Program-made: the position numbers and the translations under genes
In this document: positions 44,829-53,557 of the stretch, piece by piece
How positions within the stretch are numbered: the stretch's first letter is position 1
Layout: every line of letters begins with the position of its first letter
The notes under the pieces: generated by a model
Told to the model about the DNA's origin: nothing
The model's database searches: none
The model's input: the letters and a program-made list of their open reading frames with translations, nothing else
NCBI GenBank assembly: GCA_900318205.1
Contig: ONJS01000008.1
Location: 1-64,000, forward strand
Direction of reading: 5' to 3'
Origin: an uncultured Prevotellaceae bacterium
Lineage (GTDB): Bacteria > Bacteroidota > Bacteroidia > Bacteroidales > Muribaculaceae
DNA length: 64,000 nucleotides

Positions 44829-45824
44829 TTAGGAATGTGAGTGAATGGCCGATTGTTTGAGCTCTCGACGGAACTTTCTGGTAACGATATAATTGATTAC
44901 AAAGCCGATAGTTAGAACGGTTACGGACAACAACAGATAGCCTCCTGCAAAAAACATTTTCATCTGAGTCATTTGAGCTTCTGTCAGATTGTTCGCTACA
45001 ATTCGATTATCAAACATAAAACTAAGTCCTGTCGCGGCGAACAACGTACTAGCAGCATAAATGAATCCACATCGCCACAAGGTGCCCCAGAAGCTATATC
45101 CAAACAGATATTTATAAACTATAAGATAATAAATCGCGTATGCGATAAAGCTGGAAAATGTATATAGCAATGGATTAGCTATACCTATTGGAAACAACAG
45201 AAAGCCTACGACAATCATCAGATTGGCGAGGAAAACCTGAATGAAGAATCCCTCAGGCAAAGAGTGAGAAGTATGACGTGGTGAATAACGGAACATAATC
45301 CAAGTGGGAACCACAGCGATCAATGCAAAAATCAATGCAGCCCAACTGTAATACTTTCCCGCCAAATTCATCATATCTTCGGTAACTCTTCGTGCTTCTT
45401 CATTGCCCATATAAGGGACAGCAAGAACCTCTATGCCCAAAACAGTAGGGAAAAACCAATAGAAAAGCACGGAATATATCACCGCAATAATGAACAGCAT
45501 CTTCACAGGCGGAAAACTCACCTGACGCTTACCGTCGAGATAGTCACCAATAACCTGACCCGGGCGCCACAGCAATTGCCAGATCGAGTAAAGCAGTGAG
45601 CGGGTTCCTAGGCCCCAGATATCCATAATGCCTTGACGGACACTCTTCCAACCGATGCGACCCATGCCCGCCTTTTGGGAGCATATAGGGCAGAAGTTAC
45701 CCGTGAAATCGTGGTTGCAGTTGTTGCAGTGGTGAACCTCATCCGACATCAGTTTGTATTCATGGGGGCACTCTTGCCACTGCCTGAAGCGTTCATATTT
45801 TTCTCTAAGTTGTCCCATATTCAT
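44829..45824 (-). CDS. DUF3667 membrane protein
   Basis: 331 residues from the ATG at 45824. A longer frame from 45953 adds 43 unlikely residues across the intergenic region. A zinc-ribbon-like start (CNNCNHDFTGNFCPICSQKAG) is followed by TRSLLYSIWQLLWRPGQVIGDYLDGKR, then five or six membrane helices. This is the DUF3667/YckC-like layout common in Bacteroidetes. Function is unknown. It converges with the thioesterase gene with no gap. Confidence 0.82.
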   Translation of the reverse strand: MNMGQLREKYERFRQWQECPHEYKLMSDEVHHCNNCNHDFTGNFCPICSQKAGMGRIGWKSVRQGIMDIWGLGTRSLLYSIWQLLWRPGQVIGDYLDGKRQVSFPPVKMLFIIAVIYSVLFYWFFPTVLGIEVLAVPYMGNEEARRVTEDMMNLAGKYYSWAALIFALIAVVPTWIMFRYSPRHTSHSLPEGFFIQVFLANLMIVVGFLLFPIGIANPLLYTFSSFIAYAIYYLIVYKYLFGYSFWGTLWRCGFIYAASTLFAATGLSFMFDNRIVANNLTEAQMTQMKMFFAGGYLLLSVTVLTIGFVINYIVTRKFRRELKQSAIHSHS

Positions 45825-45930
45825 AGAGTTATGATTTTTATCGTTTGCAAAAATAACAATCTTTTTGTCAATAGACGCAGATATACCCCTAAAAGCTACA
45901 ACAAATAACCGAAAACTGAAAACTTTATCG

Positions 45931-45938
45931 TACCTTTG
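45931..45938 (+). promoter_or_regulatory. -7 box TACCTTTG for the SIS gene
   Basis: TACCTTTGC lies 29 nt before the ATG at 45968. Confidence 0.55.
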
Positions 45939-45967
45939 CAGGTTGGAAACCATCTTATACCGATTTT

Positions 45968-46579
45968 ATGGACGTTAAACAATCAATGCAAGAAATTCTG
46001 GAGGCCGAGAGCAAGGCCGTCCTTAACATACCTATTACCGATGCCTACGAAGAGGCCGTCAACCTCATCGTTGAGCAGGTGAAGCACGAGGGAGGCAAAC
46101 TCGTCACCTCGGGCATGGGCAAGTGTGGCCAGATTGCCGACAATATCGCCACAACCTTCTCATCGACAGGCATTCCCGCTATCTTTCTCCACCCCAGCGA
46201 GGCACAGCATGGCGATCTGGGCGTAGTACAACCCCATGACGTACTGTTACTGCTGTCCAACTCGGGCCGCACCAGCGAAATCTGTGCCCTCGTCTCACTG
46301 GCCCACAACCTGTATCCTCAGCTCAAGATTGTGGTCATCACCGGCAACAAAGACAGCGAACTGGCACATCTGGCCGACATCTGTCTGTGGACTGGCGGAG
46401 CTAAGGAGGTGTGCCCATTGGGACTCACTCCTACCACTTCAACCACCGTCATGACCGTCATCGGCGATATCCTGGTCGTCAACACCATGCGCGCAACAGG
46501 CTTCACCCGTGAAGACTATGCCTTGCGCCATCATGGCGGTTACCTGGGCAGCATTGCCAAGAGCGGTGGAAAGAATTAG
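45968..46579 (+). CDS. kdsD: Arabinose-5-phosphate isomerase (SIS domain only)
   Basis: 203 residues. The SIS domain has TSGMGKCGQIADNIATTFSSTG, HPSEAQHGDLGVV, LSNSGRTSEI and LGLTPTTSTTVM, all typical of KdsD/KpsF. The enzyme makes D-arabinose 5-phosphate for Kdo synthesis, the inner-core sugar of lipopolysaccharide. The usual C-terminal CBS pair is absent; single-domain versions are known in Bacteroides. Confidence 0.87.
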   Translation: MDVKQSMQEILEAESKAVLNIPITDAYEEAVNLIVEQVKHEGGKLVTSGMGKCGQIADNIATTFSSTGIPAIFLHPSEAQHGDLGVVQPHDVLLLLSNSGRTSEICALVSLAHNLYPQLKIVVITGNKDSELAHLADICLWTGGAKEVCPLGLTPTTSTTVMTVIGDILVVNTMRATGFTREDYALRHHGGYLGSIAKSGGKN

Positions 46580-46631
46580 GAAACAACTATCCAATATAAT
46601 TCATTCATAGTTAATCATTCACTGAAAAAAG

Positions 46632-48410
46632 ATGTCCTCCCTTCCGATTACCGTCGCGTTGCCACGCTTCAAGAATGACATGACCATCGCCCAAGCGCAG
46701 ATGGCCATGAGCGGCACCATGCCCCCCAGCAAGGGGCTTGACGACAATATCGTTACCGAGATGCAGATGTGCTATATCGAGTATCTCATCGTCAACAAAC
46801 GTGATCTGGAAGCCGAGCAGGCCATCGAGGAATTCATCTATGATGATGACAGGATGCAGCAGTTGCCCGAACTGTATGCGGCATGGCTGTGGCTTGCCCG
46901 CATGACCCTTCTCATCGATGGCGGTAACCCGTCACTCTCCTTAGGGGCTGCCGAGAACGCTCTGCTCGTCCTCTCTACCCATCAAGGCAAGAAAACCGAA
47001 GACTTCAACGCCATTGTGGCGTCGCTGTTATTCAATCTTGCCCTTGCCCATCACGATATGGGCGACAACAGCCGTGCGACCAAAGAGTTGACCAAGGCAC
47101 AGCAAATCCTGGAACGACTTGCCAAACGCAACGAGACGCGCTTCTCGGCACTTCTTCTCATGGCGGTCGAGGCATCCACCGAGGTCATCAAGTCCAAGAC
47201 CAAGCAGATGAATGTCCTCGCCCACTACCAGACCGCCAGCGAACTGTTCATGAGCGAACTGAACAGTGGGGATGCCAACGCGACACGCATCGCCATGTCC
47301 AACCTGATCGACACCCTGGGCAAGGAAGGAGACATCATGCTCGAGATGGGCAACAGCCGCAATGCCGTCAAGTATTACACCAAGGCCCTGCGCTACCAGA
47401 AGAAACTGGGTGAGAAGATGGGACAGCGGGATCTGCAACTGTCTATTGGCCTTGCCAAGGCACTCATGCGCCTGATCAACCGTCGGGCTGCCGCCGAACA
47501 GTTGCTGCGTTCGTTGCTGCCACTGGCACAGCGCCTCGACGCGACATCCCAAGTGAATGAAATAGAAGACCTGTTGAACAACAAGAACAAAAATGTAAAT
47601 ATTATGACACTACTCAAGAGCATCTTTACCGCTGCCCTCATCATCGTGGGCACCCTGGGCTTGAACGCTCAGCACATTGTGGGACACCGTGGTTCACAAT
47701 GGGGAGTCGAGAATACACGTGCAGCCTTCATCAACGGTGCCGAAGCCGGCGCCTGGGGACTGGAATGTGATATCCGCGTCACTGCCGACGGCACCTTTGT
47801 CATCAGTCACGACAACACCTATAAGCGTCTGGGCGGTCCCGAGACCAAAATTGCCGACATGAGTACCGCAACGGTACTGGCGACACAGCTGACCAGCAAG
47901 CGTCACGGCATCACCTATGCTGCCACGCCCTGCACCCTCGGCGAGTTCCTTGACATCTGCAAACAATACAACGTCGTGCCGGTTGTCGAGATCAAGGTAT
48001 GTACCAACATCCACAGCAACACCAAGGCCGAGAACGAGCCTGTGTTCGACGGCATTCCCGCCCTGATCAACCTCATTGACCAGAAGGGTCTCTCGGACAA
48101 GACCGTCATCATCTCCTTCATGCCAGGTGTGGTGGACTTCATCCACCGTCATTACCCCGACATCACCGTTCAGGTGTTGGCAGGCGACCAGGATGGTCCC
48201 ATCGAGGGCTGGGTGGACTGGTGCATCGAGCACAAGATGGACCTCGACGTTGTCCACACCTTCATCACTAAGGAAGCCGTAGACCGTATGCACCAGGCAG
48301 GCCTCAAGGTCAACGTCTGGACCGTCGATAAGGTCGAGGACTTCAACCGCGTCAAGGAGATGGGCGTCGATTTCATCACCACCAATGCCCGCTTCCCCAA
48401 GGAATTGTAA
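46632..48410 (+). CDS. In-frame fusion: TPR protein plus secreted GDPD
   Basis: 592 residues in one frame. Residues 1-324 are helical with TPR-like repeats (LFNLALAHHDMGDNSRATKEL; GNSRNAVKYYTKALRYQKKLG) and have no signal peptide. From Met325 (ATG at 47604) a clean signal peptide appears (MTLLKSIFTAALIIVGTLGL, then NAQ), followed by a GDPD domain with VGHRGSQWGVEN, LECDIRV and ISHDNTYKRLGG. A signal peptide in mid-protein means this was two genes whose stop/start junction is lost, or that a second start at 47604 is used. One base of difference near 47585-47600 would restore a stop. ribH follows. Confidence 0.82.
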   Translation: MSSLPITVALPRFKNDMTIAQAQMAMSGTMPPSKGLDDNIVTEMQMCYIEYLIVNKRDLEAEQAIEEFIYDDDRMQQLPELYAAWLWLARMTLLIDGGNPSLSLGAAENALLVLSTHQGKKTEDFNAIVASLLFNLALAHHDMGDNSRATKELTKAQQILERLAKRNETRFSALLLMAVEASTEVIKSKTKQMNVLAHYQTASELFMSELNSGDANATRIAMSNLIDTLGKEGDIMLEMGNSRNAVKYYTKALRYQKKLGEKMGQRDLQLSIGLAKALMRLINRRAAAEQLLRSLLPLAQRLDATSQVNEIEDLLNNKNKNVNIMTLLKSIFTAALIIVGTLGLNAQHIVGHRGSQWGVENTRAAFINGAEAGAWGLECDIRVTADGTFVISHDNTYKRLGGPETKIADMSTATVLATQLTSKRHGITYAATPCTLGEFLDICKQYNVVPVVEIKVCTNIHSNTKAENEPVFDGIPALINLIDQKGLSDKTVIISFMPGVVDFIHRHYPDITVQVLAGDQDGPIEGWVDWCIEHKMDLDVVHTFITKEAVDRMHQAGLKVNVWTVDKVEDFNRVKEMGVDFITTNARFPKEL

Positions 48411-48420
48411 ACCCAGCTGC

Positions 48421-48480
48421 CAGTCGTCACCCACTGAAAACTGACAACTGACGACTGACAACTGAAAACTGAAAACTAAA
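48421..48480. repeat. Simple repeat before ribH
   Basis: Degenerate units near ACTGACA/ACTGAAA fill the gap between the fused gene and ribH, similar in kind to the spacer at 5515-5662. No promoter box is visible. Confidence 0.65.
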
Positions 48481-48969
48481 ATGTCTACTCAACTGAATAA
48501 AACCGATAACACTGGCACGCTTCACACCCTACCCCATGTCGATGGACTCACCGTCGGCATCGTCTGCGCCGAGTGGAACGACCAGATTACAGGCGCCCTC
48601 TTGCAGGGTGCCCTCGACCTGTTTGAACAGGAGGGATACGAAGATATCACTGTGGCACGTGTGCCCGGCACTGTGGAATTGACCTACGGAGCGGCACAAA
48701 TGGCACGCACCGGACGCTATGATGCCGTCATCATGATCGGCTGCGTCATCCGTGGTGGCACACCGCACTTCGACTACGTGTGCGACAATGCCACACAAGG
48801 TTGCGCCTACCTCAACGCCACACAGGACGTGCCCATTATCTTCTGCGTCCTCACGACCGACGACCTCCAGCAGGCACTGGACCGCGCTGGCGGTGCCCTG
48901 TGCAACAAAGGTACCGAAGCCGCCGAAGCCGCCATCAAGATGGCCCACTTCGCCCGCACCCTCCGCTAG
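48481..48969 (+). CDS. ribH: 6,7-dimethyl-8-ribityllumazine synthase
   Basis: 162 residues. VGIVCAEWNDQITGALLQGA, VARVPGTVELTYGA, IMIGCVIRGGTPHFDYVC and FCVLTTDDLQQALDRAGG follow the family pattern, including the substrate-binding and catalytic His region (HFDYV). It condenses the ribityl-aminouracil with dihydroxybutanone phosphate for riboflavin. A long palindrome cluster follows. Confidence 0.94.
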   Translation: MSTQLNKTDNTGTLHTLPHVDGLTVGIVCAEWNDQITGALLQGALDLFEQEGYEDITVARVPGTVELTYGAAQMARTGRYDAVIMIGCVIRGGTPHFDYVCDNATQGCAYLNATQDVPIIFCVLTTDDLQQALDRAGGALCNKGTEAAEAAIKMAHFARTLR

Positions 48970-49000
48970 CCTTCCCCAACAACACCAAATTCAGCTTTTT

Positions 49001-49187
49001 CAACAACTGAATAGTCTGAAATATCTGAGGGCATCCGCCACCATTGAATAACATAAATGTCCACGAATGAGTCATAAATGATTTTATTTATGGTCTATTC
49101 GTGGACATTCGTGTGATTGGAAGGGAGCGGATGCCCTCAGATTCTTCAGACTAATCAGTTGTTGCTCTTCAATGGTGGCGGATGCCC
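49001..49187. repeat. Nested palindromes (family 2)
   Basis: Outer arms 49001-49038 and 49127-49164 pair over 38 bp with few mismatches. An inner pair, 49055-49079 with 49086-49109, resembles the palindrome at 31743-31814. In addition 49029-49048 pairs perfectly (20 bp) with 49168-49187, so the left arm has two possible partners. The cluster lies between convergent ribH and the symporter gene. Confidence 0.8.
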
Positions 49188-49223
49188 TATGTTCAATTCG
49201 CAGAATTAGCCGACTGAAGAAGT

Positions 49224-50591
49224 TTATTTCTTATCGAAATAGCTCTTCATCAGTTTCTTGACGCGGGGCGAGAGTTTGATGATGGTGAACATGGTGCAGC
49301 AGGCCATCAGAGCGAAAGCAAGGTCCATGATGCTGACCATCAGTTTGAGAGGAATCATGGCAGCAACGACGATCATCGCCAGGTAGTAATAGTTGTACCA
49401 CTTGACGTTGTGGGCGCCGAAGAGGTAGTTGGTACACTTCTGGCCATAGTAACTATAGGAGAACATCGTCGAGAAGGCGAAGAAGAAGACAATCACCATC
49501 AGCAGCAAGTGACCGATGCCGGGCAGCAGCTGGCCCCAGGCACCCAAGGCGACGAAGAGACCCTTGGGGTCATCCAGTCCGACGTAGTTGCCGGCAATGA
49601 TGATGGGGATGGAGGTCAAGGTGCACACCAGTCCCGAGTCGATGGCCGGGCCGAGCATGGCGATAAGACCTTCACGGATGGGGTCGGTGTTCTTGCTGGC
49701 GCCATGCATCATCGAGGCGGTACCCACACCAGCCTCGTTAACAAAGGCTGCACGCCGTGCACCCGTCAAGGCGACAAACGCAAAGGCGCCAAAGCCAGCC
49801 CTCATATCGAAGGCTCCTTCAAATATCTGACCGAACACACCAGGAATCTCCCTGAAGTGCAGTGCCATGATGATGATAACCATGATCAGGTAGAGAATCA
49901 CCATCACCGGCACGATGCGCGAGGCAAAAAGGGCAATACGCTTGATGCCGCCCAGGATGACAGCGCCAACAACGGCGACCATGATAAGACCCATGATGAA
50001 ACGCAGCGTCAAGGTGTTCTCAATGCCCATCGGCGTGGTGAATACGGTAGTCACCGACTCCACCAACTGATTGGCCTGCATGAAGCACAGCGTACCCACA
50101 AGACCGAAGATAGAGAAGGCTACAGCCAGCGGTTTCCACTTCTCGCCCAGACCTTTGGTGATGATATACATCGGGCCACCCTGCACCTCACCGGCAGTGT
50201 CGCGCCCCTTGTACATAATGGAAAGCGAGCCTTCAAAGAACTTGGTGCTCATGCCCACCAGGGCACTCACCCACATCCAGAAGACCACACCAGGACCGCC
50301 AATCGTCAACGCGATGGCGACACCCGCGATATTACCCATGCCCACAGTAGCGGCGATGGCACTCAACAGTGCCTGCACCGAACTGATCTGTCCCGACTGC
50401 TTGCCCTGGTCACTCGCCTGCTTGTCGCGCAACACACGCATAGCACGCGGCAACCGCCTGATGGACACAGCCCCAGAATACAGGAACAAAAACAAACCTC
50501 CACCTATCAGGAGGAAGAAATAAGGATAGCCGCAGATGGCGTCGCTGACCGCGACAATCCCGTCACTCAGAGCATTGAGCATGTTTTCCAT
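49224..50591 (-). CDS. Sodium:alanine (AGCS-family) symporter
   Basis: 455 residues, about ten to eleven membrane helices. GNIAGVAIALTIGGPGVVFWMWVSALVGMSTKF and VNEAGVGTASMMHGASKN are AGCS signatures, with FAFSTMFSYSYYGQKC near the end. It imports small neutral amino acids with sodium at the inner membrane. Its promoter box is at 50615-50622. Confidence 0.92.
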   Translation of the reverse strand: MENMLNALSDGIVAVSDAICGYPYFFLLIGGGLFLFLYSGAVSIRRLPRAMRVLRDKQASDQGKQSGQISSVQALLSAIAATVGMGNIAGVAIALTIGGPGVVFWMWVSALVGMSTKFFEGSLSIMYKGRDTAGEVQGGPMYIITKGLGEKWKPLAVAFSIFGLVGTLCFMQANQLVESVTTVFTTPMGIENTLTLRFIMGLIMVAVVGAVILGGIKRIALFASRIVPVMVILYLIMVIIIMALHFREIPGVFGQIFEGAFDMRAGFGAFAFVALTGARRAAFVNEAGVGTASMMHGASKNTDPIREGLIAMLGPAIDSGLVCTLTSIPIIIAGNYVGLDDPKGLFVALGAWGQLLPGIGHLLLMVIVFFFAFSTMFSYSYYGQKCTNYLFGAHNVKWYNYYYLAMIVVAAMIPLKLMVSIMDLAFALMACCTMFTIIKLSPRVKKLMKSYFDKK

Positions 50592-50614
50592 ATCTACAAA
50601 TCAATTAGTTGGGG

Positions 50615-50622
50615 CAAAGATA
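50615..50622 (-). promoter_or_regulatory. -7 box TATCTTTG for the symporter
   Basis: On the minus strand TATCTTTGCC, 24 nt before the start at 50591. Confidence 0.55.
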
Positions 50623-50656
50623 GTGCTTTTCTGGGATTATTCGGTCTCTCCACTCC

Positions 50657-51060
50657 CAATTTGCAATTATTTGTGTCCGGTAAAGATATTCAACATCGGC
50701 AAAATCTTCTATATATGAGCCAAATAAGCATTTCTGCAGTATTATGGGCTTGACTTTTGCCTCGTAGAGGCAGGTCGGGTCGAAGACTCCACTTTTATGG
50801 AAAACACCATGCAAGCTCATCGAAGATGAGCGCAGCTTGGTGGCTGCCATATCAAGTGGAAAGTGCGTCGTAGACGAACTTCTACATCCGACAAATGCCT
50901 GTCAATCACAAAGTTCCTCTTCGAGGCACTTGCAATGTTCAGCTCATGGACCAAGCTGCGAACCTCTCCGAGGTTCTTGCATGGTCTTTCTCATTGAAAT
51001 CGGTTCTTCGAACCGCTAACATCTTTCGATGTTTCCCCGGACACTAGTGATTTGCAATCG
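50657..51060. repeat. Long palindrome with variable mini-hairpins (element 1)
   Basis: The left and right halves align as reverse complements: tgtccgg at both ends, accatgcaa then a hairpin then gcagcttggt in each arm, and aagtg then a hairpin then aactt near the centre. Hairpins in the left arm are at 50760-50770, 50779-50787, 50815-50831 and 50866-50876; in the right arm at 50916-50926, 50960-50976, 51001-51015 and 51018-51033. Most have C(GNA)G triloops when read outward-in. Sequence differs between matching hairpins but pairing is kept. It fills most of the 566-bp gap between the symporter and glgB. Confidence 0.75.
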
Positions 51061-51120
51061 TTTTCAAGGAGAAAAGGAAAAAACTGAGGCAAAGTGCAAG
51101 ATTAATTGGCGGTAAAATTG

Positions 51121-51128
51121 TAATTTTG
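51121..51128 (+). promoter_or_regulatory. -7 box TAATTTTG for glgB
   Basis: TAATTTTGT lies 30 nt before the glgB ATG, to the right of the palindrome element. Confidence 0.55.
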
Positions 51129-51158
51129 TCATCATTACCAACCCGATAGTGCACGATT

Positions 51159-53225
51159 ATGAGAAAGAAAAAGAATCTTGCGATCATCAATGATGACCCC
51201 TGGCTGGAGCCCTACAGCGATGCTATCAACGGACGCCACCAGGACGCTGTGAACAAGATAGCCGAGCTCACCGGCGGCACGGGAAACCTCGTGGAGTTTG
51301 CCAACGCCTATAATTACTACGGCCTGCACCACACCGCCGACGGCGGTTGGGTGTTCCGTGAATGGGCGCCTAACGCTACCGAGATTTACATCGTCGGCCA
51401 GTTCAATGATTGGCGCGAGTGCGCCCCCTACAAGCTCAAGAAGCTGGAGGGCGGCAACTGGGAAATCAAACTGCCCAAACGCGCCATGCACCATGGTGAC
51501 CTGTACAAACTACGCATCCATTGGAACGGCGGCGAGGGCGAACGCATTCCCGCATACGCCACCCGCGTCGTACAGGACGAAAAGACCTACATCTTCTCGG
51601 CCCAAGTGTGGGACCCCGAGGAGACTTACCAGTTCCAAGTCAACAATTTCAAACCCAATACTAAGCCCCTGCTCATCTATGAGTGCCACATCGGTATGGC
51701 CCAGAACCGCGAGGGCGTAGGCACCTATGAGGAATTCCGCGTGAACGTGCTGCCGCGCATCGTCGCCGACGGCTATAACGCCATCCAGATTATGGCCATC
51801 CAGGAGCACCCCTACTACGGCTCCTTCGGCTACCATGTGTCGAGCTTCTATGCCGCCTCATCGCGTTTCGGCACCCCCGAGGAATTGAAGCACCTCATTG
51901 ACGACGCCCATGCCGCCGGCGTGGCTGTCATCATGGACATCGTCCACAGCCATGCTGTGAAGAACGAAGTCGAGGGCTTGGGCTGCTTTGACGGCACGGG
52001 TGACCTCTACTTCTACGGTGACGACAGGCGTGAGCACCCCGCATGGGACTCGCTGTGCTTTGACTACGGCAAGAACGCCGTGCTCAATTTCCTGCTTTCC
52101 AACTGCAAGTTCTGGCTCGAGGAATACAAGTTCGACGGTTTCCGCTTCGACGGCGTGACCTCGATGCTATACTACAGCCATGGCTTGGGACAGGCCTTCG
52201 GCAGCTATGACGACTACTACAACGGCAGCCAGGACACCAATGCCATCACCTACCTGACCCTTGCCAACATCCTTATCCACGATGTCAACCCCAACGCCAT
52301 CACCATTGCCGAGGAGATGAGCGGTATGCCCGGCCTGGCACGCACCTTCAAGGACGGCGGCATCGGCTTTGACTACCGCATGGCGATGGGTATCCCCGAC
52401 TACTGGATCAAGACCATCAAGGAGCGCAAGGACGAGGACTGGAAGCCGACGTCCATCTTCTGGGAACTGACCAACCGCCGTGCCGACGAGAAGACCGTTT
52501 CCTATGCCGAGAGCCATGACCAGGCGCTCGTGGGCGACAAGACCATCATCTTCCGCCTCATCGACAAGGAGATGTACTGGCACATGATGACCGATGACCA
52601 TGACGGCACCGTCGATCGCGGTATGGCACTGCACAAGATGATTCGCCTCGTGACCCTGTCGCTCATCAACGGCGCCTACCTCAACTTCATGGGCAACGAG
52701 TGGGGACATCCCGAGTGGATTGACTTCCCCCGCGAGGGTAACGGCTGGAGTTACAAGTATGCCCGCCGCCAGTGGGACCTCGTGGACCGCGAGGACCTCA
52801 AGTACCAGTTCCTCAACAACTGGGACAACGACATGATACACCTGATTGGCGGCGTGAAGAACTTCCAGAAACTGCCCGTACGCAAACTTTGGGACAAGGA
52901 CGATGACCAGGTGCTGGCCTACATGCGTGGAGACCTCGTGTTCGTCTTCAACTTCAGTCCCACCCAATCCCATGTGGATTATCCCATGTTGGCGCCCGAG
53001 GGAGAATATGACGGCGTGTTTGACAGCGATGATGCCCGTTATGGCGGCTATGGCAACATCGACAGCAGCGTGAGCCACTTCACCGAGCACGACGGCCTCT
53101 ATGCCGACGCCCACCTGGGCTGGCTCAAGCTCTACCTGCCCGCCCGCAGCGCCCAGGTCCTGCGCCTCAAGGCTCCCAAAGCCCGCAAACCCGTCGCTAA
53201 GAAACCCGTTGCCAAGAAGAAATAA
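51159..53225 (+). CDS. glgB: 1,4-alpha-glucan (glycogen) branching enzyme
   Basis: 688 residues, GH13, of the shorter type similar to eukaryotic branching enzymes. A CBM48 domain (VFREWAPNATEIYIVGQFNDW) precedes the barrel. The nucleophile is Asp331 in GFRFDGVTSM, the acid is Glu385 in IAEEMSG, and the third acidic site follows in AESHDQALVGDKT. It makes alpha-1,6 branches in glycogen. The last ~15 residues (PKARKPVAKKPVAKKK) are a Lys-rich tail similar in style to the one on hemD. It has its own promoter at 51121. Confidence 0.95.
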   Translation: MRKKKNLAIINDDPWLEPYSDAINGRHQDAVNKIAELTGGTGNLVEFANAYNYYGLHHTADGGWVFREWAPNATEIYIVGQFNDWRECAPYKLKKLEGGNWEIKLPKRAMHHGDLYKLRIHWNGGEGERIPAYATRVVQDEKTYIFSAQVWDPEETYQFQVNNFKPNTKPLLIYECHIGMAQNREGVGTYEEFRVNVLPRIVADGYNAIQIMAIQEHPYYGSFGYHVSSFYAASSRFGTPEELKHLIDDAHAAGVAVIMDIVHSHAVKNEVEGLGCFDGTGDLYFYGDDRREHPAWDSLCFDYGKNAVLNFLLSNCKFWLEEYKFDGFRFDGVTSMLYYSHGLGQAFGSYDDYYNGSQDTNAITYLTLANILIHDVNPNAITIAEEMSGMPGLARTFKDGGIGFDYRMAMGIPDYWIKTIKERKDEDWKPTSIFWELTNRRADEKTVSYAESHDQALVGDKTIIFRLIDKEMYWHMMTDDHDGTVDRGMALHKMIRLVTLSLINGAYLNFMGNEWGHPEWIDFPREGNGWSYKYARRQWDLVDREDLKYQFLNNWDNDMIHLIGGVKNFQKLPVRKLWDKDDDQVLAYMRGDLVFVFNFSPTQSHVDYPMLAPEGEYDGVFDSDDARYGGYGNIDSSVSHFTEHDGLYADAHLGWLKLYLPARSAQVLRLKAPKARKPVAKKPVAKKK

Positions 53226-53286
53226 CCCTTCTCATCGGCTTTAAATCAAAAAAAGAGGATGTGCTAAAATGAAGTGAACTCCAAAA

Positions 53287-53307
53287 AAAGGCTAAAAAAT
53301 AGCCTTT
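53287..53307. terminator. Small hairpin, possible glgB terminator
   Basis: AAAGGCTA (53287-53294) pairs with TAGCCTTT (53300-53307) in an A/T-rich context. Confidence 0.55.
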
Positions 53308-53420
53308 CTAAATTCAGTTGCTTTCAGATAAAGCAAAATGTACTGATCTTTCCGCCGTTTTATCACAGAAACGCCCGATCAAATTCAAGGATTTAACTAG
53401 GCAAATTGGCATGGTTCTTG

Positions 53421-53480
53421 CGTATATTTACAATGAAAATAGTAGATTTACAACGAAAACCGTACATTTACAACGAAAAT
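53421..53480. repeat. Three 20-bp tandem repeats
   Basis: Units 53421-53440, 53441-53460 and 53461-53480 share the core atttacaa(c/t)gaaaa. They lie 26 nt before the -7 box of the cassette and could be operator-like sites or iterons. Confidence 0.7.
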
Positions 53481-53505
53481 AAATAAATAAATAAATAATA
53501 TTGAT

Positions 53506-53513
53506 TATCTTTG
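53506..53513 (+). promoter_or_regulatory. -7 box TATCTTTG for the DUF2335 cassette
   Basis: TATCTTTGC lies 44 nt before the ATG at 53558, directly downstream of the 20-bp repeats. Confidence 0.55.
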
Positions 53514-53557
53514 CGTGGACAACTATTAAAGATACAATTAGCTAAATCTATTGCAGT

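Larger units (their letters stand above)
53226..53557. other. AT-rich gene-free gap
   Basis: This gap holds the left half of a split hairpin (53251-53263), a small hairpin (53287-53307), three 20-bp tandem repeats (53421-53480), an ataa run and the promoter of the DUF2335 cassette. I see no gene in it. Confidence 0.65.

Noticed and set aside
50605..50850. 81-codon minus-strand frame (ADVEYLYRTQIIANW)
   Set aside because: It lies within the left arm of palindrome element 1 and overlaps the symporter promoter; likely a chance frame in repeat DNA.
50657..51060. CRISPR or integron attC array
   Set aside because: Hairpins are not identical repeats with spacers, no cas or integrase genes are near, and the whole is palindromic.
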